From contig CALARM010000173.1 of the NCBI GenBank assembly GCA_937888925.1, positions 1-16,826 of the forward strand: 16,826 nt of DNA, read 5' to 3'. The notes below the pieces were generated by a model. That model was not told where the DNA came from, did not search any database, and saw nothing but the letters and a program-made list of their open reading frames with translations. Source of the stretch: an uncultured Synergistia bacterium. Lineage in GTDB: Bacteria > Eremiobacterota > SpSt-956 > JAKJGF01. A program made the position numbers and the translations under genes. Below are positions 8,801 to 15,910 of this stretch, in pieces; within the stretch, counting starts at the first letter, position 1, and each line of letters begins with the position of its first letter.

Positions 8801-8819
8801 ATATAAAATAATAATGTAA
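5808..8819 (+). CDS. sigma-54-dependent transcriptional activator with PAS and two GAF sensor domains
   Basis: A 1003-residue one-component activator of sigma-54 promoters. Domains in order: an N-terminal helical region (~1-150) whose HARRYREKKINHREFLFLLKYY resembles RsbRD-type sensor helices; a PAS-like region (~165-270); GAF 1 (~283-440); a coiled-coil linker with V-A-E-R-T-Y-E-L-T-V-A-N-R-Q-L (448-489); GAF 2 (~495-650, starting like GAF 1 with NIATRFIN); the AAA+ domain (~672-905) and a Fis-type HTH (~965-1000). AAA+ motifs: Walker A GESGTGKE (705-712), Walker B GTIFLDEIGD (771-780), FREDLYYRL (830-838, arginine finger region), WPGNIREL (890-897). The sigma-54-contact loop reads GAFTSA (752-757) rather than GAFTGA; the key threonine is kept. 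There is no receiver domain, so it probably senses small ligands directly. The start is GTG 5808, with no clear Shine-Dalgarno; no ATG comes earlier in frame without a stop. Function is firm; targets and ligand unknown. Confidence 0.93.
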   Translation: MEKIYKLIKENKLWIEEKALYYINTYSEIENLNTCEGQKVFTFNSIHETLLLSLIHEKNPLNKNTYVEHICSMSGILHARRYREKKINHREFLFLLKYYIQAHSDLLLQGAYSDIHLDACSITNIVFRFIKNGFIMEWLNMDYIINIKALETGLRYNEREWKYLEILKYPVVLVNGENKITVLNRAAEKMIEEYTIPDKKEFFSSHILKYIESEIFIFSLMNNFTFTFPVKINIKNRPCYFNIKMIKILSGKKTDREIAVILSETTEDMENPDRNSILHRGLSIENLVVKIATRFINIDFDTFDSEIEKSLRIIGEYTGTTCIITIFSEDNTCHYEWFPEGTITTEYSQSSNNKKFPWLMEMIEKGKTIYIPRVADMSCEAEIEKEYFKKINVKSVLAIPLCLNKKPLGYMGFYNYYNLKNWYKDDIKLLTLLGDIFVNVWHRYETDRQLKKYQENLEYMVAERTYELTVANRQLEEEICSRKKAEAYLNHWLSMEELITNIATRFINITVENFERDIRHSLEAIGKFVEIDRACLYFFEINNNSCNYEYSLENNRKDCNGKMISDFFYSILKKIGNFEEINISSVSSLDEKREDKKLWKSHHIESIFMIPLYSRNNLTGSFCFIMKNKHREWSDEEKRLAKITGEILIKACERFRITKKMNIPSEPSSELMRYHNIIGKSQAMQDIYSKIEYLSDIQSTVLITGESGTGKELIAEALHYKGVRRHKPLIKVNCPALSESLLESELFGHVKGAFTSAVNNRTGRFKQADGGTIFLDEIGDISIETQKKLLRVLQEKEFEPVGSSVSVKVDIRLISATNQDLTEKVRKGDFREDLYYRLEVVEIKLPPLRERKEDLMLISEYFINMYSKKLNKKITSMSDEVRNIFMNYSWPGNIRELEHTVEHSLIFCKGEEIIAENLPDKFKYLNNKPVDEHKESWEAKIVSELKEQELKKAKNNIDKIDSEIIAIKKALEECNNNISKASKILSMSRPTLYKKMETYKIIM

Positions 8820-9081
8820 AGATAGCTGTTATTATAGTGGAAATTCCCGGTAAAGGTTCAGAAGAAATAGAGTGAAGTGACAGAAAACAACAATTATTTA
8901 TCTCTATATTTTTTTCAGGTTCTTGAAAAAATATTGCCCTGCAGAGGTGAGATGCTTGGCCCCATATATATCAACCTGAGGCTTTCTATGTAAGAGAAAG
9001 CAGTAATTGAAAGGTGGAAGATTTCTTTTTTTTGTCAATGATGGTGTCCAGGTAATTTTTATCCCTTTATCTCTTCCTTGT

Positions 9082-9116
9082 ATTATAGTGTAGTTTGTTG
9101 TGAACTACACTATAAT
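9082..9116. repeat. 14-base perfect inverted repeat
   Basis: ATTATAGTGTAGTT (9082-9095) and AACTACACTATAAT (9103-9116) are exact reverse complements around a 7-base spacer. It lies 263 bases after the activator's stop and no T-run follows, so it is not a classical terminator. It could be an operator, a cruciform site or a remnant of an element end. Confidence 0.7.
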
Positions 9117-9164
9117 CTTAATTCAACACAGTACTTGACCTTTAAAAAATAAAAAATCCTATGT

Positions 9165-9206
9165 AATCCAGCTGAAAAATAGAACAAGTCTGGTTGAAAA
9201 TTAGAC
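9165..9206 (+). repeat. paired ~20-base repeats resembling IS21-type element ends
   Basis: AATCCAGCTGAAAAATAGAA at 9165 is followed directly by AAGTCTGGTTGAAAATTAGA at 9186; the common core is C-[AT]-G-[CG]-T-(T)-G-A-A-A-A. The same kind of pair recurs in the same orientation at 11296-11349. On the other strand the core reads ATTTTCAACC, as I recall for ends of IS21-family elements, which carry several short repeats per end. No IS21 transposase genes are present. Confidence 0.4.
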
Positions 9207-9303
9207 TTTATTTATTCCTGTATAATAATAAGGTTTTTTTAGAGTAAGCTTGTTTCGAGCATCTATAGTGTATTTTATAACTTATTAGAATTTAAATAAT
9301 TCT

Positions 9304-9328
9304 TAATGCGTAATGCGTAATGCGTAAT
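9304..9328. repeat. heptamer tandem repeat TAATGCG x3.5
   Basis: Three perfect copies of TAATGCG (9304-9310, 9311-9317, 9318-9324) plus TAAT. The array runs into a small dyad GTAATA-GGT-TATTAC. Such short arrays are slippage products; copy number may vary between strains. Confidence 0.7.
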
Positions 9329-9450
9329 AGGTTATTACCCCTTCGCATCATGCTTTACTTATTACGAGATCATTAATTATGGATTGTTATGAAATTAACT
9401 ATAATTGGCTAAAGTCGAGTATAAAATAAATATATTAAGATTTATTTTTT

Positions 9451-9520
9451 TTAACGTTGCTTTTTGCCTATTTTTATATAAAATTACTATTTTTGCGGTT
9501 AACAATTTGTTAACAAATTA
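9451..9520 (+). promoter_or_regulatory. dispersed upstream regulatory element, diverged copy, with palindrome
   Basis: A CG-T-rich start (CG at 9455-9456) is followed 43 bases later by GTTAACAATTTGTTAAC (9498-9514), giving TTAACA at 9499-9504 and 9510-9515, an 11-base period. The 3' part is also a perfect 16-base palindrome AATTTGTTAACAAATT (9504-9519). It shares GTTAACAATTT and the TTACTAT upstream of it with copy 1 at 3311; overall identity is only moderate. It ends 92 bases before the start at 9612. Confidence 0.5.
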
Positions 9521-9611
9521 TTTAAATAATTTCGCATTTAATCTGTTATGATAAAACAGAAATCAAATATGAATTATTTATGATTATTTTAGTATTTAAG
9601 GAGTGATTTTA

Positions 9612-10562
9612 ATGATTGGTGATATCAATCTAAGCAGGAAAGAACTAAAAGATTCAGCTGTAAAGATGTTAGGCAAGCTTAAGGAAAAATCTACAAAGAG
9701 TGAAACCCTTTTGGGAAAAATTGACTATAAGGGTTTAGATTGTTTTGTTTCGGCAAGCAACATAGAAACTGAAACTACTTATCTATTTAGGTGGCAAAGC
9801 CCGGAAAAGGGAGAACATTTTCTTCATGATAAATATTCTACTTCAAAAGATGGAGAATTTTACGGAGAGCGTTATAGGAATTATAAAGGAGAATCTATCG
9901 GAAGTGTCTTTAATTATTTGAAAGATGGTTATGGAGAAACTCACTTTAGTATCGACCAGGATTTAATTCGTGGTACTATTGATGAGATTACAGACAGACT
10001 TATTGATGGAGAAGAGGTTTTTATAGAAGAAGAAAAATTAATAAGAGGCACACTTAATGGGGACTATATAAATGAAGGGGAATTCTACAGTACTTTTGAT
10101 AATACAAGGACACCATTGAATTTGCAATTATTATGTGGTGGTCGAGAAGGTTATAGAACTACTTATTCTACAATTACTCAACTTAATTCCGTATCAGACC
10201 TTGAAGCCCTGACCAGAATTGAAACTTTTGAAGAACCGAAGACAGAATTCGAAAGAATTGGTCAGTTTTTCGAAAAACTTGATTTAAAATCATCAAATCA
10301 GGAAAATCGTAAATACTGCTATCGTTTAAATGAAACAAAGGAGACAGGTTACAGTATTTACCCGGGGGATACCATATCTCCTTTTGAAGCAGCAAAACAA
10401 ATTATGGACGGTAAATCTATAATGATTCATAAGAGTCCTATAAAACTTGGCCCTGAACATGATCTTTGTGCTACACCACTAACATTGAACACCTACTGTT
10501 CAGGAGAGGACATCCTTATTTCTTCCGTTGAAGATTTAGAAAAGTTTATGAAAAATATTTAA
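9612..10562 (+). CDS. unrecognised 316-residue protein with internal duplication
   Basis: Family not recognised. ATG 9612 is preferred over GTG 9603 because AAGGAG (9598-9603) lies 8 bases upstream of it. It has no signal peptide or membrane segment; it is soluble and acidic with many E, D, T and Y residues. The protein contains a degenerate internal repeat: residues 121-203 and 252-315 share I-x-[EP]-x-x-x-[DK]-[RQ]-[LI]-[IM]-D-G-[EK]-[ES]-[VI]-[FM]-I, then T-P-L-x-L, then S-[VS]-x-D-L-E-[AK]-[LF]. The first copy has an insertion between the last two blocks. The N-terminal 115 residues contain aromatic-rich stretches such as EFYGERYRNYKG. The gene has the dispersed regulatory element upstream and is followed 98 bases later by a small glycine-zipper protein, probably in the same transcript. 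Function unknown; possibly cytoplasmic partner or cargo of the next product, which is speculation. Confidence 0.75.
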   Translation: MIGDINLSRKELKDSAVKMLGKLKEKSTKSETLLGKIDYKGLDCFVSASNIETETTYLFRWQSPEKGEHFLHDKYSTSKDGEFYGERYRNYKGESIGSVFNYLKDGYGETHFSIDQDLIRGTIDEITDRLIDGEEVFIEEEKLIRGTLNGDYINEGEFYSTFDNTRTPLNLQLLCGGREGYRTTYSTITQLNSVSDLEALTRIETFEEPKTEFERIGQFFEKLDLKSSNQENRKYCYRLNETKETGYSIYPGDTISPFEAAKQIMDGKSIMIHKSPIKLGPEHDLCATPLTLNTYCSGEDILISSVEDLEKFMKNI

Positions 10563-10660
10563 ACCGGAAGGATGTATGGATGAAATAAGCAATACTCACG
10601 TATCAAACAGGTAGTGAGTGAAAATATAAAGAATATTTTTAAGATAAAGGAGTGTAATTT

Positions 10661-11041
10661 ATGAAAATAGGGAAAAATGCAGATTTTCAGACAGTATTAA
10701 CTGGAAATAAGGCAAAAATTTTAAATGGTGAAAATGAAACGAGTAAAGACAGAGTAATACTGTGCGAAAGAGAAAATGATAATTTCTTAACAATGGGAAA
10801 GCAACTGCAAGATATGAAATCTTCCAGCTTTGCTTCTAAATTTGATTTTAATGAGGATTCTGCTATGGGCACCGCGCTAGGTGGTATAACCGGTGCAGGA
10901 ATGGGTTTCATACTGGGTAGTATGGTCAGTACAGGAGGAGGGCCAGTTGCAGCAATATTCTTTGGTGCTATGGGAGGAGCAATTGTAGGAGGAACTACAG
11001 GGCTTGTAATATCAAACATGGTGCTGGATGGAACCATATAA
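10661..11041 (+). CDS. small protein with glycine-zipper hydrophobic C-terminus
   Basis: 126 residues, no named family recognised. AGGAG 8 bases before ATG 10661 supports the start. Residues 1-65 are polar, without a signal peptide. Residues 69-120 form two hydrophobic glycine-rich stretches: MGTALGGITGAGMGFILGSM (69-88) and GPVAAIFFGAMGGAIVGGTTG (94-114), with G-x3-G spacing typical of glycine-zipper helical hairpins found in membrane-inserted or pore-like proteins. The layout, polar head plus glycine-zipper tail, matches that of the 184-residue protein at 3517, although the head sequences differ and the D-F-Y motif is absent. It follows the 316-residue gene with a near-identical ribosome binding site and is convergent with the GT-C/TPR gene. 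It may insert in a membrane; direction and purpose are not known. Confidence 0.7.
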   Translation: MKIGKNADFQTVLTGNKAKILNGENETSKDRVILCERENDNFLTMGKQLQDMKSSSFASKFDFNEDSAMGTALGGITGAGMGFILGSMVSTGGGPVAAIFFGAMGGAIVGGTTGLVISNMVLDGTI

Positions 11042-11210
11042 ATTATAAAAATGACTAAATTCCTCATTACTGCAACAGATAAAAGAGTATCCATAAAAAC
11101 TTCTGTCTGGCAGGATATGGAGAAGAAAGATGGTTTTTTTATATAGCATTAAAGATTAAATAAGGGCTAGTTTATTGTAATGTAAAACAGATTATATAAG
11201 GCACATGTGA

Positions 11211-11270
11211 TTTTTCTTCGTAAGAGTCTGTCAGGCAGAAGTTGATAAAGCGGAACAGAATCAATATTTC
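11211..11270 (+). repeat. 60-base dispersed repeat, copy A
   Basis: 53 of 60 bases match the reverse complement of 16021-16080. The core contains a dyad, CTGTCAGGCAG (11228-11238). In the one frame open in both copies, six of the seven differences change the amino acid, so it is not maintained as protein. Confidence 0.75.
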
Positions 11271-11295
11271 AATATTGTTCCTTTTGCACCTGCAA

Positions 11296-11349
11296 AATCC
11301 TGCTGAAAAATGCACTTTTTTTCTCTCAGAATCCGGTTGAAAAATGTAC
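11296..11349 (+). repeat. second pair of IS21-end-like short repeats
   Basis: AATCCTGCTGAAAAATGCAC (11296-11315) and AATCCGGTTGAAAAATGTAC (11330-11349) match each other at 16 of 20 positions and match the pair at 9165-9206, same orientation. Both pairs appear as solitary ends without an element between them. Confidence 0.45.
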
Positions 11350-11509
11350 ATGTTAAAATTCTATATACCAGTCTTATTTTAGGAGAAGTGTTAATAACCA
11401 GATCCAGTAAAAACATGTATATGCTCTTTTGATATCCGTTATCTACTCTATCGCTTATCCTGTCTGCAGTAGTATATCCAGTATTTTTATAACAGGTGCT
11501 CCCATATGC

Positions 11510-13366
11510 TTAATCTTTTCCATGAGGGGATATTTTTTTCTTATAAATACAGGCTCTCTTACATTCAAGAGCAGGACAATCAGCATTTATGTTGAGAGCC
11601 ATGTTAAAATCATTGAGAGCTCTCTTCATATCCCCTCTTTCATAATAAAAATTACCTCTGTTCATATAAGCCCTGAAAAAATCTTCAGGTTTATTTCTAC
11701 TGAAAACTTTAAAGCTATAAGGACTTATACTTAAAGCTCTGTTAAAATCAATGAGAGCTTTATCATATTCTCCTTTTTTATAATAACTATAACCTCTGTT
11801 ATTAATTGCATCCACGTAATTTTCATCAATCTTTACAGCTCTGTCGAAATTTAAAATAGCCCTGTCATAATCTCCTTTATCCATATATACTTTTGCCATA
11901 TTATTAAAGGCAGAGGAAAAATTCTCTCTCAGATTTATTGCATTATTGAAATCTTTAATAGCTCTGTCATAATCTCCCTTTTTATAATAACTATACCCCC
12001 TGTTATTATATATACTGCCGTAAAGTGAAGAAGCATCAGGAACATGGTTCAGAAGGAAATCATAATCATCTGCAGCTTTATCATAATCTCCTCTGTCCAT
12101 ATAGCCACAGGCCCGATTGTACAGAGCCTGATACATACGGGGATTTTTCTCAAGAACATCATTCCAGAGTGTTATGCTGTCATGCCATACCTGACATCTC
12201 TGCCAGGTGAGCATACTCAATATAACAATCATGAGAGTGAAAATCGTTATAAATAAAATTCTGAATATGTTAGAAGCATATTTTATATAGATCCAGTAAA
12301 AAAATTCCCCGGCAATATAAAACAGCCCTGTATATGGTATATAAGTATAACGGTCGGCAACTATTTGATCCATATTAGGTACAAGCTGGAGTAAAGGAAA
12401 AATTGTGATAAAGAAAAATAAAAAACCGGCCCATATTTTTTCCGTATATCTTTTCGAATATATCACACCTGCAGTTAAAATCAGTATCAGTAAAGGAGAA
12501 AGATATATCAGAGGAGAAAAATGTTCTGGCCTGTTATATATTATGGAAAGATTTATCGGCCATACAACTTTAAAGAGATAAAAGATAAGGCCATAACAGG
12601 CAATTAAAGAATTATTTAAAATAACGAAAAAATTACATGGCACAGAAGAAGAAAAAGAATTTAGAGTGGTAAAGGCAAAAATCAGACATATGAAAAAGAA
12701 AGGAATTTTATCAGTTACGATGGTCAGGTTAAATTTTCTTTTTAAAAAATAACAGTCAAGAAGGAGCAATACAAAAGGAAGAGTAACTCCCACAGGTTTT
12801 GATAAAAGTGACAGAAGAAACATAAAAAGAGAAAGAATATAAAATTTTACAGATATTTTTTTTCTGAATTCAATATAAGCCAGTAAAGTTAACATGAAAA
12901 AAAAGGTTGATAAAACATCTTTCCTTTCGGAAATCCAGGCAACAGATTCTACATGAAGGGGATGTATGCCCCATAAAAGAGATGTTATAGATGAAGCATA
13001 CATATTATTCCCCAGTCTCAGGATAAGACAGAATATAAAAAAAGTATTGAAAAGATGGAGCATCAGATTTGTCTTATGGTATACAGAAGGGTTCAGATAG
13101 AAAAAATGTCTTTCCACTGCATAGGATAATATGGTAAGAGGATGATAGAGAGTATAATAAGATGAAGTAAATATCTTTTTCACAGACCCGTAAGATAAAA
13201 AGAGAATAGTAGAATTTTCCGTAACATATCTGTTATCATCCCAGTTAGTAAATTCATTCCACAGAGAAGGAGAAAAAGCAATAAGAGTTACAGATAAAAT
13301 AATAAAGACTGATAATAAAATAGCCGGATAAGAATAATTTTTATATTCCATAAATATTGATCTCAA
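11510..13366 (-). CDS. membrane GT-C type glycosyltransferase-like protein with C-terminal TPR repeats
   Basis: A 618-residue inner-membrane protein. Residues ~12-380 hold about nine or ten hydrophobic segments of the bacterial TMTC-like GT-C family. After the first segment comes NWDDNRYV (41-48), an acidic loop motif where GT-C enzymes bind lipid-linked sugar; HPLHVESVAWISERKD (135-150) is the family hallmark. Residues ~409-596 carry five TPR units (409-444, 447-482, 483-516, 517-550, 561-596), each with the NRGxxYYxxGxYDxAxxDFxxA pattern. Family knowledge suggests glycosyl transfer from a polyprenyl-phosphate sugar to protein, with the TPRs gripping partners; activity here is inferred. Start TTG 13366 is chosen because GAGGAT (13371-13376) sits 4 bases before it; ATG 13351 has no such site. 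It follows the DUF5916 gene by 90 bases with no terminator, so co-transcription is likely. A close paralogue lies at the right edge. Confidence 0.88.
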   Translation of the reverse strand: MRSIFMEYKNYSYPAILLSVFIILSVTLIAFSPSLWNEFTNWDDNRYVTENSTILFLSYGSVKKIFTSSYYTLYHPLTILSYAVERHFFYLNPSVYHKTNLMLHLFNTFFIFCLILRLGNNMYASSITSLLWGIHPLHVESVAWISERKDVLSTFFFMLTLLAYIEFRKKISVKFYILSLFMFLLSLLSKPVGVTLPFVLLLLDCYFLKRKFNLTIVTDKIPFFFICLIFAFTTLNSFSSSVPCNFFVILNNSLIACYGLIFYLFKVVWPINLSIIYNRPEHFSPLIYLSPLLILILTAGVIYSKRYTEKIWAGFLFFFITIFPLLQLVPNMDQIVADRYTYIPYTGLFYIAGEFFYWIYIKYASNIFRILFITIFTLMIVILSMLTWQRCQVWHDSITLWNDVLEKNPRMYQALYNRACGYMDRGDYDKAADDYDFLLNHVPDASSLYGSIYNNRGYSYYKKGDYDRAIKDFNNAINLRENFSSAFNNMAKVYMDKGDYDRAILNFDRAVKIDENYVDAINNRGYSYYKKGEYDKALIDFNRALSISPYSFKVFSRNKPEDFFRAYMNRGNFYYERGDMKRALNDFNMALNINADCPALECKRACIYKKKISPHGKD

Positions 13367-13456
13367 TAAAATCCTCTTTTTTTTATATTCCTGCAGGCAT
13401 CTTATAGTTAGTTTTATAATAATCCATGAAAGAGTAAGCTGTGATTATTTTTTCAT

Positions 13457-15628
13457 CTATAATTGAAAGAGATAGGACATTTTCATAAAAAACATATCTC
13501 CTTCTGTATCATACATGCCCAGATCATTCTGAAAATATCTCTTATTATAACCTGCAAAGAAAACAGTGCCGGGATTGGGGGTCCATGTAAAGAGAAGATT
13601 TATCCCCAGTCTGTGTCCATAGGAATTATAATCTATAATATTCCTGAAAGCCAGATCCCTGTTAAACTGGTATGTAAGAGCATTTCTGAAAATACTTACA
13701 TCGTAAATTATTTCATCTGTAACAGGGTCAGAAAGTTTACCTCTGGAATAAGTAAAGGTATTCCTGAAATTTTCCCCGGGTCTAACGTTTACAGTCATAT
13801 TAAATCCGGAGGAATTTCCCATGAGCAACCTGTCAGGATCATAATTGACTTCTTTCCCCCAGTAAACGTTAAAACCTCCTGAGATGGTTTTACTGTAAGA
13901 TGTATAGAAACTGACACCTGCAATAGATGGATAAAAATCGATACCGCCGTATTTCAGATAATCGAAATATGCATAGCCTCCAAAATTTGTCTGATTTGCA
14001 AGTTCGAAATAAATATCTGTACCGGCACTGCTTTCCGTAAGATTTCCATTGTAATCATAGTAAAAATCTCCATAAACAGAAGTACCCAGTGCCCTTAAGA
14101 ATACAGTATCATCTTCTGCAAGGAAATCATATCCGAGCCATGTAGAATATTTCTTATAACCTGTTCTGTAAATAAACCCCGTATCTGCCTGAAAATCAGG
14201 ATCTACAGACGTATGTGACAGGCCATAATAGAGATTTCTCCCTGTATAGTTAAAAGTCATGTCAGAAGCGCCTCCATATCTGAGAGATCCATCTTCATCT
14301 CCTGTGTCAGAGTTTAATCCCTGGAAATTCAGGCTGTACTGTCCGAATTTCAGTTCTCCGTCTATACCGTAAACTCTGTTATGGGAATCTGCAAATTCCC
14401 TGTCGGTAAATATAAAACCTATCTGAGACTCTTCAAATATGTCTCTTTTCATTCTGAGTATTGTGAAAAGGGCATTTTCTTTATATTCAGGGTCACCTGG
14501 TTCATAAAGATCTCCTGGAGCAGAATCTGAAGCCATGATAAAACCTATGGTGTTTTTACCTGCCTTTCCTGTAAGTTTCAATCCTCCTTCAGGTTTCACT
14601 ATGTTCCTTGTATAAACAGTCATGAGAGGTGTTTCAAATATATCCCGGCCTTCCAGGAAAAAAGGTCTTTTTTCGGGAATATAGATAGGAAATCTTGTAT
14701 TTACATCTATCTGTGGCGCATCTGCTTCTACCTGGCTGAAATCAGGGTTCAGAGTGGCATCGAGTGTAATGGTCGAAGTAAGTCCTATTTTAAAATTTAT
14801 CCCCGGGTCTATGTTAAAAGGTTCCCGGGAAAAATTATTATCTTCATCCTTTTCTCCGGTGCTTGATGTTACAATGACAGGAATAATCTGTACAGGATGG
14901 CCTATATTTATATCCTGAAAACCGCAAAAAGTGCCTTCCTCTTGCTGCCAGTCAGGTATATCCCTTGATTCTGCCTTCCAGGAAACTGTTTCACCTTTAG
15001 ATGGAATTGACCTCGTAATACGGAGCCCCCAGAGGGTATCTATACTCAATTCGGGAAATTTTATACTGGAAAAGGGCAGACATACCTCCACTGTATAACC
15101 ATCATCTGCAAGAATTCCTTTAGAGGTAAACTGTGTATCCCAGTTATAATCGCCATTTCTGGCATCTGCCTGTATACCAAGGGGATTGAAAGAAAAGAGA
15201 TAATAATTTCTCCTGTCATAATAGGTGTCAAAATAGATGGATACTGTATCATCTGCGGAAATACTGTCTCTTTTAGCAATAGTGCACCTTATACTGTCTT
15301 TTTCTGTGCTAAAAGCATGAAAGGCTATATATATATTCTCTTTATCATAGCCCATATATACAGAGGTCTTTTCCGATGGTTTTGTATTGTCTCCCGGCCA
15401 GGTCTGAAAATCAAGAGATAACTCTATGGCCTCACTCCAGCATTTATCATCAAGAAGGCCGTTTATCAAAGGAGCTTCTGTTACAGAAGGTATAATAAAA
15501 TCTCCTTTATTATTCCCTTCCTCTGCTGCTTTTGTAAAGGAAAAACAGAATAAAACCGGGAGAAATATAAAAAGATATATTAAATTTTTTCTGTTAATCA
15601 TTATTAATCTACGCGGGCTGCCTTTCAT
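13457..15628 (-). CDS. DUF5916 outer-membrane barrel protein with N-terminal CBM9-like domain
   Basis: 723 residues. A Sec signal (NLIYLFIFLPVLFCFSFTKA, residues 15-34) leads into a CBM9-like carbohydrate-binding beta domain (~45-235: INGLLDDKCW, YMGYDKENIYIAFHAF, FNPLGIQADARNGD). Residues ~290-330 have the DUF5916 hallmark TLNPDFSQVEADAPQ and EKRPFFLEGRDIF. The remainder is aromatic-rich amphipathic strands, fitting an outer-membrane barrel, and the protein ends FKMSYLFQL-like (MKMSYLFQL) with an aromatic/Leu terminal strand as in Bam substrates. The family is usually annotated as carbohydrate-binding family 9-like, probably in surface glycan binding or uptake; the exact role is unproven. 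Neither candidate start has a Shine-Dalgarno; ATG 15601 would give a tidier signal (MINRKNLIY) nine residues shorter. It is flanked by two GT-C/TPR paralogues; the nearer one follows in the same transcript. Confidence 0.9.
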   Translation of the reverse strand: MKGSPRRLIMINRKNLIYLFIFLPVLFCFSFTKAAEEGNNKGDFIIPSVTEAPLINGLLDDKCWSEAIELSLDFQTWPGDNTKPSEKTSVYMGYDKENIYIAFHAFSTEKDSIRCTIAKRDSISADDTVSIYFDTYYDRRNYYLFSFNPLGIQADARNGDYNWDTQFTSKGILADDGYTVEVCLPFSSIKFPELSIDTLWGLRITRSIPSKGETVSWKAESRDIPDWQQEEGTFCGFQDINIGHPVQIIPVIVTSSTGEKDEDNNFSREPFNIDPGINFKIGLTSTITLDATLNPDFSQVEADAPQIDVNTRFPIYIPEKRPFFLEGRDIFETPLMTVYTRNIVKPEGGLKLTGKAGKNTIGFIMASDSAPGDLYEPGDPEYKENALFTILRMKRDIFEESQIGFIFTDREFADSHNRVYGIDGELKFGQYSLNFQGLNSDTGDEDGSLRYGGASDMTFNYTGRNLYYGLSHTSVDPDFQADTGFIYRTGYKKYSTWLGYDFLAEDDTVFLRALGTSVYGDFYYDYNGNLTESSAGTDIYFELANQTNFGGYAYFDYLKYGGIDFYPSIAGVSFYTSYSKTISGGFNVYWGKEVNYDPDRLLMGNSSGFNMTVNVRPGENFRNTFTYSRGKLSDPVTDEIIYDVSIFRNALTYQFNRDLAFRNIIDYNSYGHRLGINLLFTWTPNPGTVFFAGYNKRYFQNDLGMYDTEGDMFFMKMSYLFQL

Positions 15629-15910
15629 AATAAATTCATCATCGTCATTATGAATTCTGCTTCTATTTTTTTCTTTCTCTTCTGTATTCTTATCATCTTT
15701 GAATATATAGCCGATCCGACATTAAGAGGCTATCCAAAAAGTATAATATAGTCTACCAGGTTAAAAATTTCCGATTTTATGTTATAAAATTCATAGAAAA
15801 TATAAATTTTTCAAACAATTAAACCCTAATTTAAATTGGCTAATTTTTTCTTGCAGCACTATAGCATGTTATATAATATTATAAATAAATTTATTTCACT
15901 TGTACTATAA

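Larger units (their letters stand above)
8820..9611. other. long gene-free gap with repeat relics and a regulatory element
   Basis: About 790 bases without a supportable gene. Contents from left to right: a GC-richer patch at 8935-9000 with no usable ORF; a 14-base inverted repeat at 9082-9116; two ~20-base repeats at 9165-9206 like IS21-type ends; a heptamer array at 9304-9328; and the third copy of the dispersed upstream element with a 16-base palindrome at 9451-9520, close to the next gene. This looks like a place where mobile DNA has been inserted and lost. Confidence 0.6.
11042..11509. other. gene-free gap between convergent genes, with repeat relics
   Basis: About 470 bases. It holds a 60-base repeat also found inverted at 16021-16080, and two IS21-end-like units (11296-11315 and 11330-11349). 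No ORF with a ribosome binding site and no clean terminator hairpin was seen for either converging gene. Confidence 0.6.

Noticed and set aside
9304..9328. CRISPR-like array at the heptamer repeat
   Set aside because: The units are 7 bases and contiguous without spacers, so this is a simple tandem repeat.
10576..10614. 12-codon ORF MDEISNTHVSNR after a GGAAGG
   Set aside because: Too short, with poor spacing and no conservation visible; at most a leader peptide. I cannot support it as a gene.
13556..13579. Possible minus-strand sigma-54 promoter (TGCAA ... GTGCC)
   Set aside because: The GG and GC elements are 13 rather than 10 bases apart, and the site lies inside the DUF5916 coding sequence.
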